Source of the DNA: BOG-908 sp963795825
GTDB taxonomy: Bacteria > Pseudomonadota > Alphaproteobacteria > Acetobacterales > Acetobacteraceae
Length of the DNA stretch: 64,000 nt
Assembly (NCBI GenBank): GCA_963795825.1
Contig: CAWCIW010000004.1
Span: forward strand, 1-64,000
Reading direction: 5' to 3'
In this document: positions 29,225 through 37,486 of the stretch, in pieces
Layout of the letters: each line of letters opens with the position of its first letter
How positions within the stretch are numbered: position 1 is the first letter of the stretch
Translations under genes and position numbers: made by a program
Notes under the pieces: generated by a model
What the model saw: only the letters and a program-made list of their open reading frames with translations
What the model was told of the DNA's origin: nothing
The model's database searches: none

Positions 29225-29467
29225 GCTAAAGCCCCGCCATGCCGGGCGCGCGCGAAGGCCACATAAAACGGCCAGCCCGTCCATGTCCGGCAGGCCGAGA
29301 TCGAGCAACGCGGCGTCGTAGGCCGTCACGTCGGCGGCTTCCAGCGCCTCGCCGCCGGAGCGCACCGCATCGATGGTGAAGCCACGTTCGCGCAGATGGG
29401 ATGCGACCATCGAGCGGAGCGCCTCATGGTCTTCGACGACGAGCAATCCCACCTGCACTCCGCGCAT
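29225..29467 (-). pseudogene. Truncated response regulator receiver domain
   Basis: About 80 residues of a CheY-like receiver: VGLLVVEDHEALRSMVASHL has the N-terminal acidic pair (ED), and DAALLDLGLPDMDGLAVL has the phospho-acceptor Asp. Similarity stops soon after LRARPAWRG, and no Lys-Pro switch region or DNA-binding domain follows; the open frame then reads through copy c of the hairpin repeat. The rest of an OmpR-type regulator has been lost, with the break close to the repeat. Confidence 0.7.
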
Positions 29468-29634
29468 TTCGTGCAGGCGCAGCTAAGCGGTTTCCGCGCG
29501 CGACAACAGGCATTACAGTCGCAGCCCGCGCGCGAAACACCGCGTTGCTTTCGAAAGCTGCGGCACTGGCCATCGCATGAATCGGGCGGCTTCTTGCGCT
29601 CCGCGCGGCCCGACGGTAAGCAGATCGCGGGTCA

Positions 29635-29681
29635 CGCCCCCCCACCGGGGCGCTTCTCTTCTGAAAGGGAGGGCTTTGTAG
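29635..29681 (+). promoter_or_regulatory. Structured serC leader
   Basis: Just before serC a stem CGCCCC/GGGGCG (29635-29640 with 29647-29652) is followed by the pyrimidine tract CTTCTCTTCT and the ribosome-binding site AAGGGAGGG, which the tract could mask. Alphaproteobacteria have a described conserved serC leader RNA; this leader has a comparable position and layout, but I cannot verify the match to its consensus. Confidence 0.4.
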
Positions 29682-30839
29682 ATGGCAATCGCCACGAAAC
29701 CACATCTGCGTCCGCATAACCCGCAGTTTTCTTCCGGTCCGTGCGCGAAACGGCCTAGATGGTCTCTCGATGCGCTAAAGGCCGCACAGATCGGCCGCAG
29801 CCACCGGGCAAAAGCGCCGAAAGCGGCGCTGGCCGAGGTGATCACCCGCTCGCGCAACATATTGGGGCTGCCGGCGGACTGGCATCTCGGCATCATGCCG
29901 GGATCAGATACCGGTGCGTTCGAAGCCGCGATGTGGAGCCTGCTCGGCGCGCGTGGCACCGATGTTTTGTCATTCGAGAGTTTTTCCGAAGGCTGGGCCA
30001 CGGACGCCGTCAAGCAATTGAAGATCGATACGCGCGTGTTGAGCGCGCCGTACGGCGAATTGCCCGATCTGGCGCAGATCGACTTTGCGCGCGACGTGGT
30101 CCTGTGCTGGAACGGCACGACAAGCGGCGTGTGTTTGTCCGATGGCGGTTTCATTCCGGATAACCGGGAGGGCCTGGTGCTGTGCGACGCGACATCGGCC
30201 GCGTTCGCCATGGACCTGCCCTATGCGAAGCTCGATGTCGTCACCTGGTCCTGGCAGAAAGTGCTTGGTGGCGAGGCGGCGCACGGCATGCTGGCGCTGT
30301 CGCCACGCGCGGTGGCAAGGCTGGAGAGTTACAAGCCGGCCTGGCCGCTACCGAAGATATTCCGCATGACCAAGGGCGGCAAACTGATCGACGGCATATT
30401 CGCCGGCGAGACGATCAACACACCGTCGATGCTGTGCGTAGAGGATGCGCTGGACGGGCTGCGCTGGGCGGAAAGCGTGGGTGGGTTGCCAGGCCTGATC
30501 GGCCGCAGCCAGGCCAACCTTACTGTGTTGGCCAATTGGGTTGCCGATAGCGACTGGGCGGCGTTTCTCGCCGAGAACGCGGCCAACCGCTCCAGCACAT
30601 CCATCTGCCTAAAAATTATCGCGCCGTGGTTCCGAGCACTGGACAACGACGCGCAGGCCGCGGCGGCAAAGAGAATCGCGACATCGTTGGAAAAAGAAGG
30701 CGTGGCGCTGGATATCGGCGCCTACCGCGACGCCCCGCCCGGCCTGCGCATCTGGGGCGGCGCCACAGTAGAAACCAAGGACATAGAAGCACTCACACCC
30801 TGGCTGGACTGGGCCGCCGCCCAAGCCGCTACCGCCTGA
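29682..30839 (+). CDS. serC: Phosphoserine aminotransferase
   Basis: A PLP enzyme converting 3-phosphohydroxypyruvate and glutamate to O-phosphoserine, the second step of serine synthesis. 385 residues of the alphaproteobacterial SerC type: NPQFSSGPCAKRPRWSLDAL at the N-terminus, the PLP-Lys segment VVTWSWQKVLGGEAAHGML, the phosphate-binding GSDTGAFEAAMWSLLGARG, and INTPSMLCVEDALDGLRWAE. Start ATG 29682 has AAGGGAGGG upstream. The next gene is serA, so the two serine-pathway enzymes are made together. Confidence 0.93.
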   Translation: MAIATKPHLRPHNPQFSSGPCAKRPRWSLDALKAAQIGRSHRAKAPKAALAEVITRSRNILGLPADWHLGIMPGSDTGAFEAAMWSLLGARGTDVLSFESFSEGWATDAVKQLKIDTRVLSAPYGELPDLAQIDFARDVVLCWNGTTSGVCLSDGGFIPDNREGLVLCDATSAAFAMDLPYAKLDVVTWSWQKVLGGEAAHGMLALSPRAVARLESYKPAWPLPKIFRMTKGGKLIDGIFAGETINTPSMLCVEDALDGLRWAESVGGLPGLIGRSQANLTVLANWVADSDWAAFLAENAANRSSTSICLKIIAPWFRALDNDAQAAAAKRIATSLEKEGVALDIGAYRDAPPGLRIWGGATVETKDIEALTPWLDWAAAQAATA

Positions 30840-30850
30840 GCACGCGACAG

Positions 30851-30900
30851 CGGAGTCAAAAGTCTTATGCTTCTTTTTTCAGAAAAGAAGGCCTTGCCTA
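30851..30900. repeat. Single arm of the hairpin repeat, copy d
   Basis: CGGAGTCAAAAGTCTTATGC is followed by a CTTCTTTTTT/AGAAAAGAAG hairpin and GGCCTTGCCT, matching one arm of the compound repeat. It lies in the 86-base gap between serC and serA. Confidence 0.65.
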
Positions 30901-30925
30901 AAACCAAAAGCCGCCAGGAATAGAA

Positions 30926-32512
30926 ATGCCAAAAGTCCTAATCTCCGACAAGCTTTCCAACGAAGCGATAGCGATCTTTCAAAACCGAGGCATAGAAGTT
31001 GATGTGAAACCAGGCCTGACGCCGCCCGAATTGCGGGAAATCATCGGCGCGTATGACGGCCTGGCGATCCGGTCGGCAACCAAGGTAACAAAGGAACTGC
31101 TTGATGTAGCGATCAACCTGAAGGTGATCGGCCGCGCCGGCATCGGTGTGGACAATGTGGATCTGAAATCCGCCACGGCGCGCGGCGTCATCGTAATGAA
31201 TACGCCGCACGGCAATTCTATCACCACGGCCGAGCACGCGATTGCCATGATGTTCGCGCTGGCCAGACAAATTCCGGAAGCTACCGCTTCCACGAAAGCC
31301 GGCAAGTGGGAGAAGAACCGGTTCATGGGGACCGAGGTCAGCGGCAAAATGCTCGGCCTGATCGGCGCAGGCAATATCGGCAGCATCGTAGCCGATCGCG
31401 CGCAGGGGCTGCATATGCGCGTGGTGGCGTTCGACCCATACTTGTCGGAAAAGCGCGCGCTGGACATGGGAGTAGAGAAACTCGAGCTCGACGAGGTGCT
31501 CGCGCGCGCCGATTTCATCACGCTGCACACGCCGATGACGGACGCCACGCGCAACATCATCTCGCGCGATGCCTTGGCCAAATGCAAGCGCGGCGTGCAC
31601 ATCATCAATTGCGCGCGGGGCGGCCTGATCGACGAGGCGGCACTTGCCGATGCGATCGTCTCCGGCCAGGTTGGCGGTGCGGCGCTGGATGTTTTCGAGA
31701 CGGAGCCGGCAAAGGACAGCCCGCTGTTCGGCCTGGAGAACGTGGTGTGCACGCCGCATCTCGGCGCCTCCACGAACGAGGCGCAGGAGAAGGTGGCGTT
31801 GCAGGTTGCTGAGCAGATTAGTGACTTCCTGCTGACCGGCGCAGTGACCAACGCGATCAACACCGCTTCCGTAAGTGCGGAAGATGCGCCGCGATTGCGC
31901 CCGTATATGGATCTCGTGCAAAGGCTGGGCGCGTTTGCCGGCCAGCTCACCCAGGCGCAGGACGGCGTGATACGCAAGATATCCATCGACTACGAAGGCG
32001 CCGTGGCGGCACTCAACCGCAAGCCGCTGACGGCTGCGGCCCTCGCCGGACTGCTGACCCCTGTGCTCGCCGGCGTGAACATGGTGAACGCGCCGGTGGC
32101 CGCGCGCGAACACGGCATCGAGGTATCCGAAACGACGCACGACAGGCCTAGCGAATACCAGACGCTGGTGCGTATCACCATCACCACGGATCGCGGATCG
32201 CGCGCAGTGGCGGGCACGCTGTTCGCCGGAAACAAGCCGCGTCTGGTGGAGATCAAGGATATCAAGATCGAAGCCGATTTCGCCCCGCAGATGATCTACG
32301 TCACAAACCAGGACCGGCCGGGATTTATCGGGCGCTTCGGCGATACGCTGGCGCGGCACGGCATCAACATCGCGACATTCCATCTCGGGCGGGCCGCGGC
32401 CGGCGGCGATGCAATATGCCTGGTGTCGGTGGACGGCGATCTGAGCGAGATGGTGCTGGCGGAGGTGCGCGCCTTGCCGCTCGTCGTGCAGGCCACCGCT
32501 CTGGTTTTCTGA
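30926..32512 (+). CDS. serA: D-3-phosphoglycerate dehydrogenase
   Basis: It oxidises 3-phosphoglycerate to 3-phosphohydroxypyruvate with NAD+, the first step of serine synthesis. 528 residues of the long SerA type: substrate domain, NAD-binding motif GLIGAGNIGSIVADRAQGL, catalytic Arg in INCARGGLIDEAAL, Glu in DVFETEPAKDSPLF, His in CTPHLGASTNEAQEK, then the ASB intervening domain and a C-terminal ACT domain (IYVTNQDRPGFIGRFGDTLA), the usual site for serine feedback. It follows serC after a short gap that contains hairpin-repeat arm d. Confidence 0.93.
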   Translation: MPKVLISDKLSNEAIAIFQNRGIEVDVKPGLTPPELREIIGAYDGLAIRSATKVTKELLDVAINLKVIGRAGIGVDNVDLKSATARGVIVMNTPHGNSITTAEHAIAMMFALARQIPEATASTKAGKWEKNRFMGTEVSGKMLGLIGAGNIGSIVADRAQGLHMRVVAFDPYLSEKRALDMGVEKLELDEVLARADFITLHTPMTDATRNIISRDALAKCKRGVHIINCARGGLIDEAALADAIVSGQVGGAALDVFETEPAKDSPLFGLENVVCTPHLGASTNEAQEKVALQVAEQISDFLLTGAVTNAINTASVSAEDAPRLRPYMDLVQRLGAFAGQLTQAQDGVIRKISIDYEGAVAALNRKPLTAAALAGLLTPVLAGVNMVNAPVAAREHGIEVSETTHDRPSEYQTLVRITITTDRGSRAVAGTLFAGNKPRLVEIKDIKIEADFAPQMIYVTNQDRPGFIGRFGDTLARHGINIATFHLGRAAAGGDAICLVSVDGDLSEMVLAEVRALPLVVQATALVF

Positions 32513-32522
32513 TCTGAAAGGA

Positions 32523-32556
32523 GCCTGTGGTTTCGCCCTGCTGCTGAACCACAGGC
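32523..32556 (+). terminator. Hairpin after serA
   Basis: GCCTGTGGTT (32523-32532) pairs perfectly with AACCACAGGC (32547-32556) over a 14-base loop, 10 bases after the serA stop. There is no following T run, so it may be a weak terminator or an mRNA 3' end stabiliser. Confidence 0.5.
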
Positions 32557-32625
32557 AATCTGCTTGCGCGTGGAACGAACGGTCAGTCGCCGCGTCTGGA
32601 TCATGTTGGTCCGATGGAGCGCGAT

Positions 32626-32808
32626 ATGAGCCAGGAAGCCGTGAGCCTGATCGCCTATTTCGGTGCGTTCGGGTTGTATTCTGCAGTGGTCGGGTTTGCG
32701 GTGATGCTGCTGATGCCGGAGCGGTCCGGACACAGGATAGGCGCCAATATCGCGATGGTCGGCGGCGTGGCGATGGGATGCGAGCTGGTGTTGACGCACC
32801 TGCTGTAG
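32626..32808 (+). CDS. Small two-helix membrane protein, unknown
   Basis: A 60-residue open frame from ATG 32626 (GGAG eight bases upstream; an in-frame ATG lies at 32614). It reads SLIAYFGAFGLYSAVVGFAV, MLLMPERSGHRIGANIAM, VGGVAMGCELVLTHLL, that is two hydrophobic segments with a charged turn PERSGHR between them. I do not recognise the family. Codon use fits the surrounding genes, and the frame ends just before the convergent methyltransferase gene. It could be co-transcribed with serA if the hairpin at 32523 is leaky. Confidence 0.45.
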   Translation: MSQEAVSLIAYFGAFGLYSAVVGFAVMLLMPERSGHRIGANIAMVGGVAMGCELVLTHLL

Positions 32809-32815
32809 GGAGATC

Positions 32816-33634
32816 CTACAGTCCCGTGATCTGGTTACGACGCAGCACGATCGCCTCTCCATCCCACAGTTTGAACGGTTGCGCGAAGCCGGTTTCCAAC
32901 ACGAAGCCGAACGCGTCGCACCAGGCTCTCACACGGTCTTTCCCGTCCGCGCCGTAGCACAGGTTCAGGATAACCAGCGCCCCGTCGGGACGCAACAGGC
33001 GTTGGGCGGCTGCCACATGCCCGTCCGCTACGCCCGACTGGACCAGATACGGAAAACTATCGACGGCGAGCACCAATCCGAAATAATGTTGGCGCAAATG
33101 TGTGGGCGGCGCGCCGTTCGACATTTCGAAACGCAGGCGGGCATCGGCGCCGTGCCGCCGCCGCGCTTCGGCAATCATCCCCGACGACACATCGATTCCG
33201 AGTACTTCACCGACATGCGGCGCCAAAGCCGCCGCGATGCGCCCGGTGCCGCAACCAACATCCAACACCGGCCCCATTGCCAGGCCCTGGCTCACGAGCC
33301 ACTTGACTATCTCCGCCGTCGCACGCGCCGTCACATCCGGATCGTTCAAGGTGTACGCAGCCACGCTCGCATCTGGCGCCAGCGCCACCGCGGAATCGAA
33401 CATGCGCGCGATCGCCTGCGGGCTCTGCGCGCCCGCATGGTCGGTTCCGGCCTGGGCCAGCATGCGCGCGACCGCTTCGAGATTGCCGGTCTGTCGCATT
33501 GCGAGATCGGCGAGCGCCGAGCCCACCGGCACAGAAGCCAGTATCTCGCGCGCGCTCATGCCGGCCAGAAGAAGCCGGCCGAGCGCCACCTCCGGCGATA
33601 TCTCTCCCGCCAGCCATGCTTCGACAGCGCTCAT
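32816..33634 (-). CDS. Class I SAM-dependent methyltransferase
   Basis: The last gene of the glycoconjugate operon, 272 residues. An N-terminal helical part of about 110 residues (AWLAGEISPEVALGRLLLAG) precedes a methyltransferase fold with motif I VLDVGCGTGRIAAALAPHVG, the acidic end of strand 2 in VLGIDVSSGM, and motif post-I to III RLLRPDGALVILNL. Such N-terminal extensions occur in small-molecule methyltransferases of glyco- and natural-product clusters. ATG 33634 overlaps the stop of the acyltransferase gene (ATGA). The methylated substrate is unknown. Confidence 0.8.
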   Translation of the reverse strand: MSAVEAWLAGEISPEVALGRLLLAGMSAREILASVPVGSALADLAMRQTGNLEAVARMLAQAGTDHAGAQSPQAIARMFDSAVALAPDASVAAYTLNDPDVTARATAEIVKWLVSQGLAMGPVLDVGCGTGRIAAALAPHVGEVLGIDVSSGMIAEARRRHGADARLRFEMSNGAPPTHLRQHYFGLVLAVDSFPYLVQSGVADGHVAAAQRLLRPDGALVILNLCYGADGKDRVRAWCDAFGFVLETGFAQPFKLWDGEAIVLRRNQITGL

Positions 33635-34620
33635 GCCGGCAAGAAACTGCGCGTGGCATTATGGCGGTCCACCGCGCCCCAGGCATATTTATAGCCTTCG
33701 CCACCTCTAAGGAAATGGATCTCGCGCACACCTTCCGCGAGACATCGCCGCACCAGCGCGTCCAGCAGCAACGAGCCGGGACTGCAAAATGCATAGGCTG
33801 CATCGAAGCCACCGATGTACAACAGCAGACGGTCGGACCCGGCGCGAAAAGCCATACAGGCGGCAGCAACATTGCCAGCGATCCGAAGCTGCGCCAACAC
33901 AAGCGCACCGCTCGCATGCAGATCGGGTGCTGCCACACGCAGACAAGCGCCGACGCGGGGATCGGCCAACACGCCACCAGGCTCACCGCGCTCCGCCCAA
34001 CGCGCGCCGTGCAAGGCGAACAACGTGTCTACCGCCCTCGACATACCACCTGCGTCCGCAAGGCCCAATGTTGCGCCACCGGCGCGCAGCGCGCGGTTAC
34101 GGTTCATACGCAATTTCCGATGCGCGGCGGCCGGGATGATCTCGCGCAGGCGCGTGCCGTTCAGTGCGAGGACCGGGCAGGGCTCGCCGTGATCGAGCAT
34201 GTCGCGCCAACCCGCCGGTGCCGGCGCCGTGCGCAAAGGCGATGCGGGCGGCAAGTCGATGAAGTCGGCGCGCGCAATTGGCCCTGCTGCGCCCAACGCC
34301 GCGGCCAGCAACTGGGCGGTGGCGTCGGCGGGTGCTTCGGGCGCCAGCAGGATATCGAGCGTGTCGCTGATGCCGGCGCCTATCGGCAGCAACTTGCCGC
34401 CGTCCTCGGGCAGAACGTAGCAGGGAAGCACGCCGACCAGATCGTTGCCCGCGCGCAGGCTGGCCAGCACAGGCTTCTGCGTTCCAAACTGCGCCCACCA
34501 GGCGAGTTGCCAATCCGGCGATTGGAACGGGGTTGTCCCGGGCGTGCGATCCCAGAGACGGCGCCAGGCCGGTGCAAGAACGTTCAGGTCGGTCCCGACG
34601 TCTAACGTCAGTGAAGACAA
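33631..34620 (-). CDS. GNAT-fold acyltransferase (BioF2/CelD-like)
   Basis: A 329-residue protein of the double-GNAT type found in polysaccharide clusters (BioF2-like or CelD). Recognisable parts are TPFQSPDWQLAWWAQFG, LVGVLPCYVLPEDG, the HRKLRMNRNRALRAGG segment, and the C-terminal YIGGFDAAYAFCSPGSLLLD with VREIHFLRGGEGYKYAWGA. It probably N- or O-acylates a sugar intermediate. It starts at TTG 34620, overlapping the end of the GT4 gene by 13 bases, and overlaps the next gene by ATGA. Its position directly after a PIG-L deacetylase and a GT4 suggests it re-acylates the freed amine. Confidence 0.75.
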   Translation of the reverse strand: MSSLTLDVGTDLNVLAPAWRRLWDRTPGTTPFQSPDWQLAWWAQFGTQKPVLASLRAGNDLVGVLPCYVLPEDGGKLLPIGAGISDTLDILLAPEAPADATAQLLAAALGAAGPIARADFIDLPPASPLRTAPAPAGWRDMLDHGEPCPVLALNGTRLREIIPAAAHRKLRMNRNRALRAGGATLGLADAGGMSRAVDTLFALHGARWAERGEPGGVLADPRVGACLRVAAPDLHASGALVLAQLRIAGNVAAACMAFRAGSDRLLLYIGGFDAAYAFCSPGSLLLDALVRRCLAEGVREIHFLRGGEGYKYAWGAVDRHNATRSFLPA

Positions 34621-35781
34621 GGCAACCGACCGTCGCAGGAAACAGATGCCGGCGCAACACTTGCCGCAAGATCACGTGTGCTCAAGCGACCGCCAGGACT
34701 TTGTTTCGTCTGCTCAAAAGAGAAGACCTTACATCCTCGCTCACTCAATCCTGCGTAACAGGCAAGATAAGCCTCCGTCATAGCACGCAATCCAAACCGC
34801 GCGCGCGCCACATCACGGCAAACATCCCGATCCAACGCACCGACACGCGCGATCGCACAAGCCATCTCCGCCGCATCACGCACAACAAAACCCGTGATCC
34901 CGTTATCTACAATGTCCGGCAGCGCACCGGCGGGAAACGCGATAACCGGTGTGCCGCAGGCGAGCGCTTCCATGGCAACAAGCGAGCTGGTTTCCGCCGC
35001 CTGGCTAGGCACCAGAAGACAGGATGCGGCGGCGAGAAAACGCCGTTTGCGATCGAAACCGAGCGGGCCGAGGAAGCGGCGCCTCGCGTCCAGCAAAGGT
35101 GCTATTTCGGAACGGAAGTAGGCTTGGTGGGCAGGATAGGGAAATGCCGCGCCGCCAAGCAGAAGCGATACGCCCGCGCGGTGGGCCGCCTGCAACGCGA
35201 TATGCTGTCCCTTTTCGGGGCAAATGCGTCCAAGCATGAGGGCGAAGCCGCGCTGTGATACCCGCGTGGCGGCCAGGCGCTCCACAGGCACGCCGTTCGC
35301 GATCGGCGCCAGCAGGCCGTCAGGCGGGCCCAGCAACAGGCAGGCGGCGTGCTGGGCGGCCGATACGCAGTTGTAATACAGGCCGGCGCGCGACGGCAGC
35401 GTGCCATACCAGTCCGGCGGAAGGTGGAGCGTCGCCAGCGTTGCCGGCCCGTGCAAGGGCAGGATGCGCGGAAAATCCAGTCCGTGCATATGAAGTATAT
35501 CGACATGGGCCGAGGCCAGGGTGCGCTCGATCGCAGCGCGCGTCGCGGCTTCGGCGTCTGCGCGCGCTGCGTCGTCCAGCTTCGCCTCGGGGTCGATGCC
35601 GGTGTCGATCCAGGTGCCGGCAACATGGCTGCCGCGACAGGCAACAACCATGGAGTGGTGTCCGGCTTCGACAAGTGCGTGGTCCAGTGCGGAGACTATC
35701 TGTTCGGCACCGCCCACCGCGTCAGGGCCGACGGGCGCGAGCGCATAGGCGACGCTCAGAACGCTGAAGTCGGCGCGTCAT
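34608..35781 (-). CDS. GT4-family glycosyltransferase (N-terminal frameshift)
   Basis: A retaining GT-B glycosyltransferase using a nucleotide-sugar donor. The body is clear: GGAEQIVSALDHALVEAGHH (acceptor domain), ILHMHGLDFPRILPLHGP, the donor-domain start GFALMLGRICPEKGQHIALQ, and the EX7E region AETSSLVAMEALACGTPVIA. The natural start should be ATG 35781, overlapping the PIG-L stop (ATGA); it reads MTRRL and must shift one base near 35764-35768 to continue as SVLSVAYALAPVGPDAV. Without the shift the first in-frame start is GTG 35717, giving 369 residues and losing the first strand. The last 35 residues (after LACYAGLSERG) do not look like the family and may come from a further shift. Confidence 0.75.
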
Positions 35782-36551
35782 ACGGCAGACGCGAGGGCGC
35801 GCCATCTTTGCCCCACCAAGCCCCACTCATGGTGCTCGTAATATAGATTGCCGGCATGCGGCGGCTGGCTGAAATCGTAATCCGGCGCGATGCGGAAGCG
35901 CTCTTGTTCGGTGCCGAAGGGTGCAAGCGTGTCGCGCTGGGTTGTGAAGCATTCAAGCATCGCACGCTTCAACTCGCGCTCTGCGGGCGACAGGGCAACT
36001 TCCACCGTCGCCTCCGGTTCAGGCAGGAACGCGCCAGTTTGCAAGTGCCCAGCGTCGCTCGCGTGATAACCGGCCATTTCGACAACGCCGATTGCGGTGC
36101 CACGGACCGCGCGATGCACGCAGAAAGCGGTGGCGTCGTGGTCCGGATGGCCGCCCTCGTAAGGATGGGTGATTGCAACTTGCGTGCCGTGTTCTGCAAG
36201 TAGAGCGGCCAGCCGGGCGGTGAGCGCCGGCATTTCGAAGGAGGCGCCCTGGTCGGGCAGATCGAGCGCGACCAGCTCAGGCGCGGCGCCGCCTGCGGCC
36301 AGCGCGGCGGCGAGTTCCGCGCGTCGGGCAGCCGCGTAGGCGGCCCGCGTGGCAAAACCCGCGCGCGTGGCATCTGCGAGGTTGGCGGGCGCGCCATCCG
36401 TCACGTGCACCAGCAAAAGATCGCGGAAAAGCCGCAGGCTGGCACCGGCGCCGATCGTCTCGTCGTCCGGGTGGGCAACCACGATTGCCACCTTCAGGTG
36501 TATCGGCAACCGGCCTGCAAGCGCGTCCAGAACGCTTTGCGCGGGTGTCAG
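35778..36551 (-). CDS. PIG-L/LmbE-family deacetylase
   Basis: A zinc-dependent N-deacetylase acting on N-acetylglucosaminyl-type substrates, as MshB and BshB do in thiol synthesis. The hallmark AHPDDE is in VAIVVAHPDDETIGAG, and the distal zinc ligand motif HPDHD is in HPYEGGHPDHDATAFCVHRA. 257 residues from CTG 36551. No ATG is in frame before the core; CTG 36551 would overlap the glycosidase stop exactly as all neighbouring junctions do (NTGA), while TTG 36509 and GTG 36491 are alternatives that still precede the motif. The end overlaps the GT4 start. Confidence 0.8.
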   Translation of the reverse strand: MTPAQSVLDALAGRLPIHLKVAIVVAHPDDETIGAGASLRLFRDLLLVHVTDGAPANLADATRAGFATRAAYAAARRAELAAALAAGGAAPELVALDLPDQGASFEMPALTARLAALLAEHGTQVAITHPYEGGHPDHDATAFCVHRAVRGTAIGVVEMAGYHASDAGHLQTGAFLPEPEATVEVALSPAERELKRAMLECFTTQRDTLAPFGTEQERFRIAPDYDFSQPPHAGNLYYEHHEWGLVGQRWRALASAV

Positions 36552-37486
36552 CCTGGTTGCTCCACCAGCGTGCGCTGCGGCGATGCCGCATCGGCCCGCC
36601 CGGGCGCATAGCGCCGTATCATCGCCGCGCAAAAATCGGCGAATTCGCGCGGATCCTTTGGCGGCGCGGTGTGATGCGCCCAGATGCCGCGATCCTCCGG
36701 CGTGAAGCAGAACGTGACGGTAACACGGAACTCCTCGAGCGCACGCATCTGCCGGTCGAACCAGGCAAGCGCGTCGGGCCGATAGAAATCGGCCCAGCTC
36801 AGGCCGGTGCGCAGATACGTGACGCCCATGTCGCGCATTATACGCACAGCGTCGTCCAGGCGATGGTCCTCGTAGTGGAACCACTGGCACAAGCCGATCT
36901 CCGGCGTGTAGTCCGGAAAATGTCGCGCGGCGCGCTTCGGCCGGCCATGCTCGTCGAGCAGTCCCATGTGGAAATGGCGGTAATAGGACGAACCCTCCGC
37001 CTCGCGGTGGCGCGTGGTGGCAGGCCATGCGGCCGGAAGATCGTAGAGGCTATACCAATGGATGCGCGGTGCGCGGCCGATAAGCAGCTCGGCGGTGCGC
37101 TTCAACCCCCATTCCTGCACCTCCTCCGCGCCGAATGTGGAGATGCCGACTTCGCTTACCCACACTGGCAGTTTCGTGCAGGCGGCGATGCTGGCGAGCT
37201 TGTCCGGCCACTCCTCCAGCAGCCAGTTGTTCCAGTCCATCGGAAAACCGTGCACGGCCACCGCATCGAGCTGCGTCATCACGCCCTGCTCTTCCAGCAC
37301 GCGCAGGAAATCCGGATCGATCGGTGACATGCCGCCGAGCACGCGCGGCAGGCCTGGCGCTTCGGCCGCGATCGCCGCACCGGCGAGCCTTGCCATCTCC
37401 GCGAAAGCCGTCCAGCCGGGATCGTTCTCGATGTCCCAATGGCTCTTGTTGTTTGGCTCGTTCCAGATCATCGCCGCCTCGATCAT
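36548..37486 (-). CDS. Clan GH-A glycoside hydrolase-like protein
   Basis: A 312-residue single-domain TIM-barrel protein resembling GH39/beta-xylosidase-type glycosidases. The acid/base Glu is in IWNEPNNKSHWD near residue 8 and the nucleophile Glu in LPVWVSEVGISTFG; both are retained. It is short for a beta-xylosidase, starting almost at the acid/base motif, and its barrel looks permuted: GVTYLRTGLSWADFY, usually early in the barrel, comes at the C-terminus. In a synthetic cluster it may trim or transfer a sugar rather than degrade polymer. ATG 37486 overlaps the methyltransferase stop (ATGA). No signal peptide. Confidence 0.7.
   Translation of the reverse strand: MIEAAMIWNEPNNKSHWDIENDPGWTAFAEMARLAGAAIAAEAPGLPRVLGGMSPIDPDFLRVLEEQGVMTQLDAVAVHGFPMDWNNWLLEEWPDKLASIAACTKLPVWVSEVGISTFGAEEVQEWGLKRTAELLIGRAPRIHWYSLYDLPAAWPATTRHREAEGSSYYRHFHMGLLDEHGRPKRAARHFPDYTPEIGLCQWFHYEDHRLDDAVRIMRDMGVTYLRTGLSWADFYRPDALAWFDRQMRALEEFRVTVTFCFTPEDRGIWAHHTAPPKDPREFADFCAAMIRRYAPGRADAASPQRTLVEQPG

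Noticed and set aside
34655..34730. Another hairpin-repeat arm near GGACTTTGTTTCGTCTGC
   Set aside because: Only a short chance resemblance; it lacks the complementary stem and the AAAAGCTTTT inner segment.
32816..36551. Complete mycothiol or bacillithiol pathway
   Set aside because: GT4, PIG-L and acyltransferase families are present, but no cysteine ligase (MshC or BshC) is in the window, and the acyltransferase is of the polysaccharide type.
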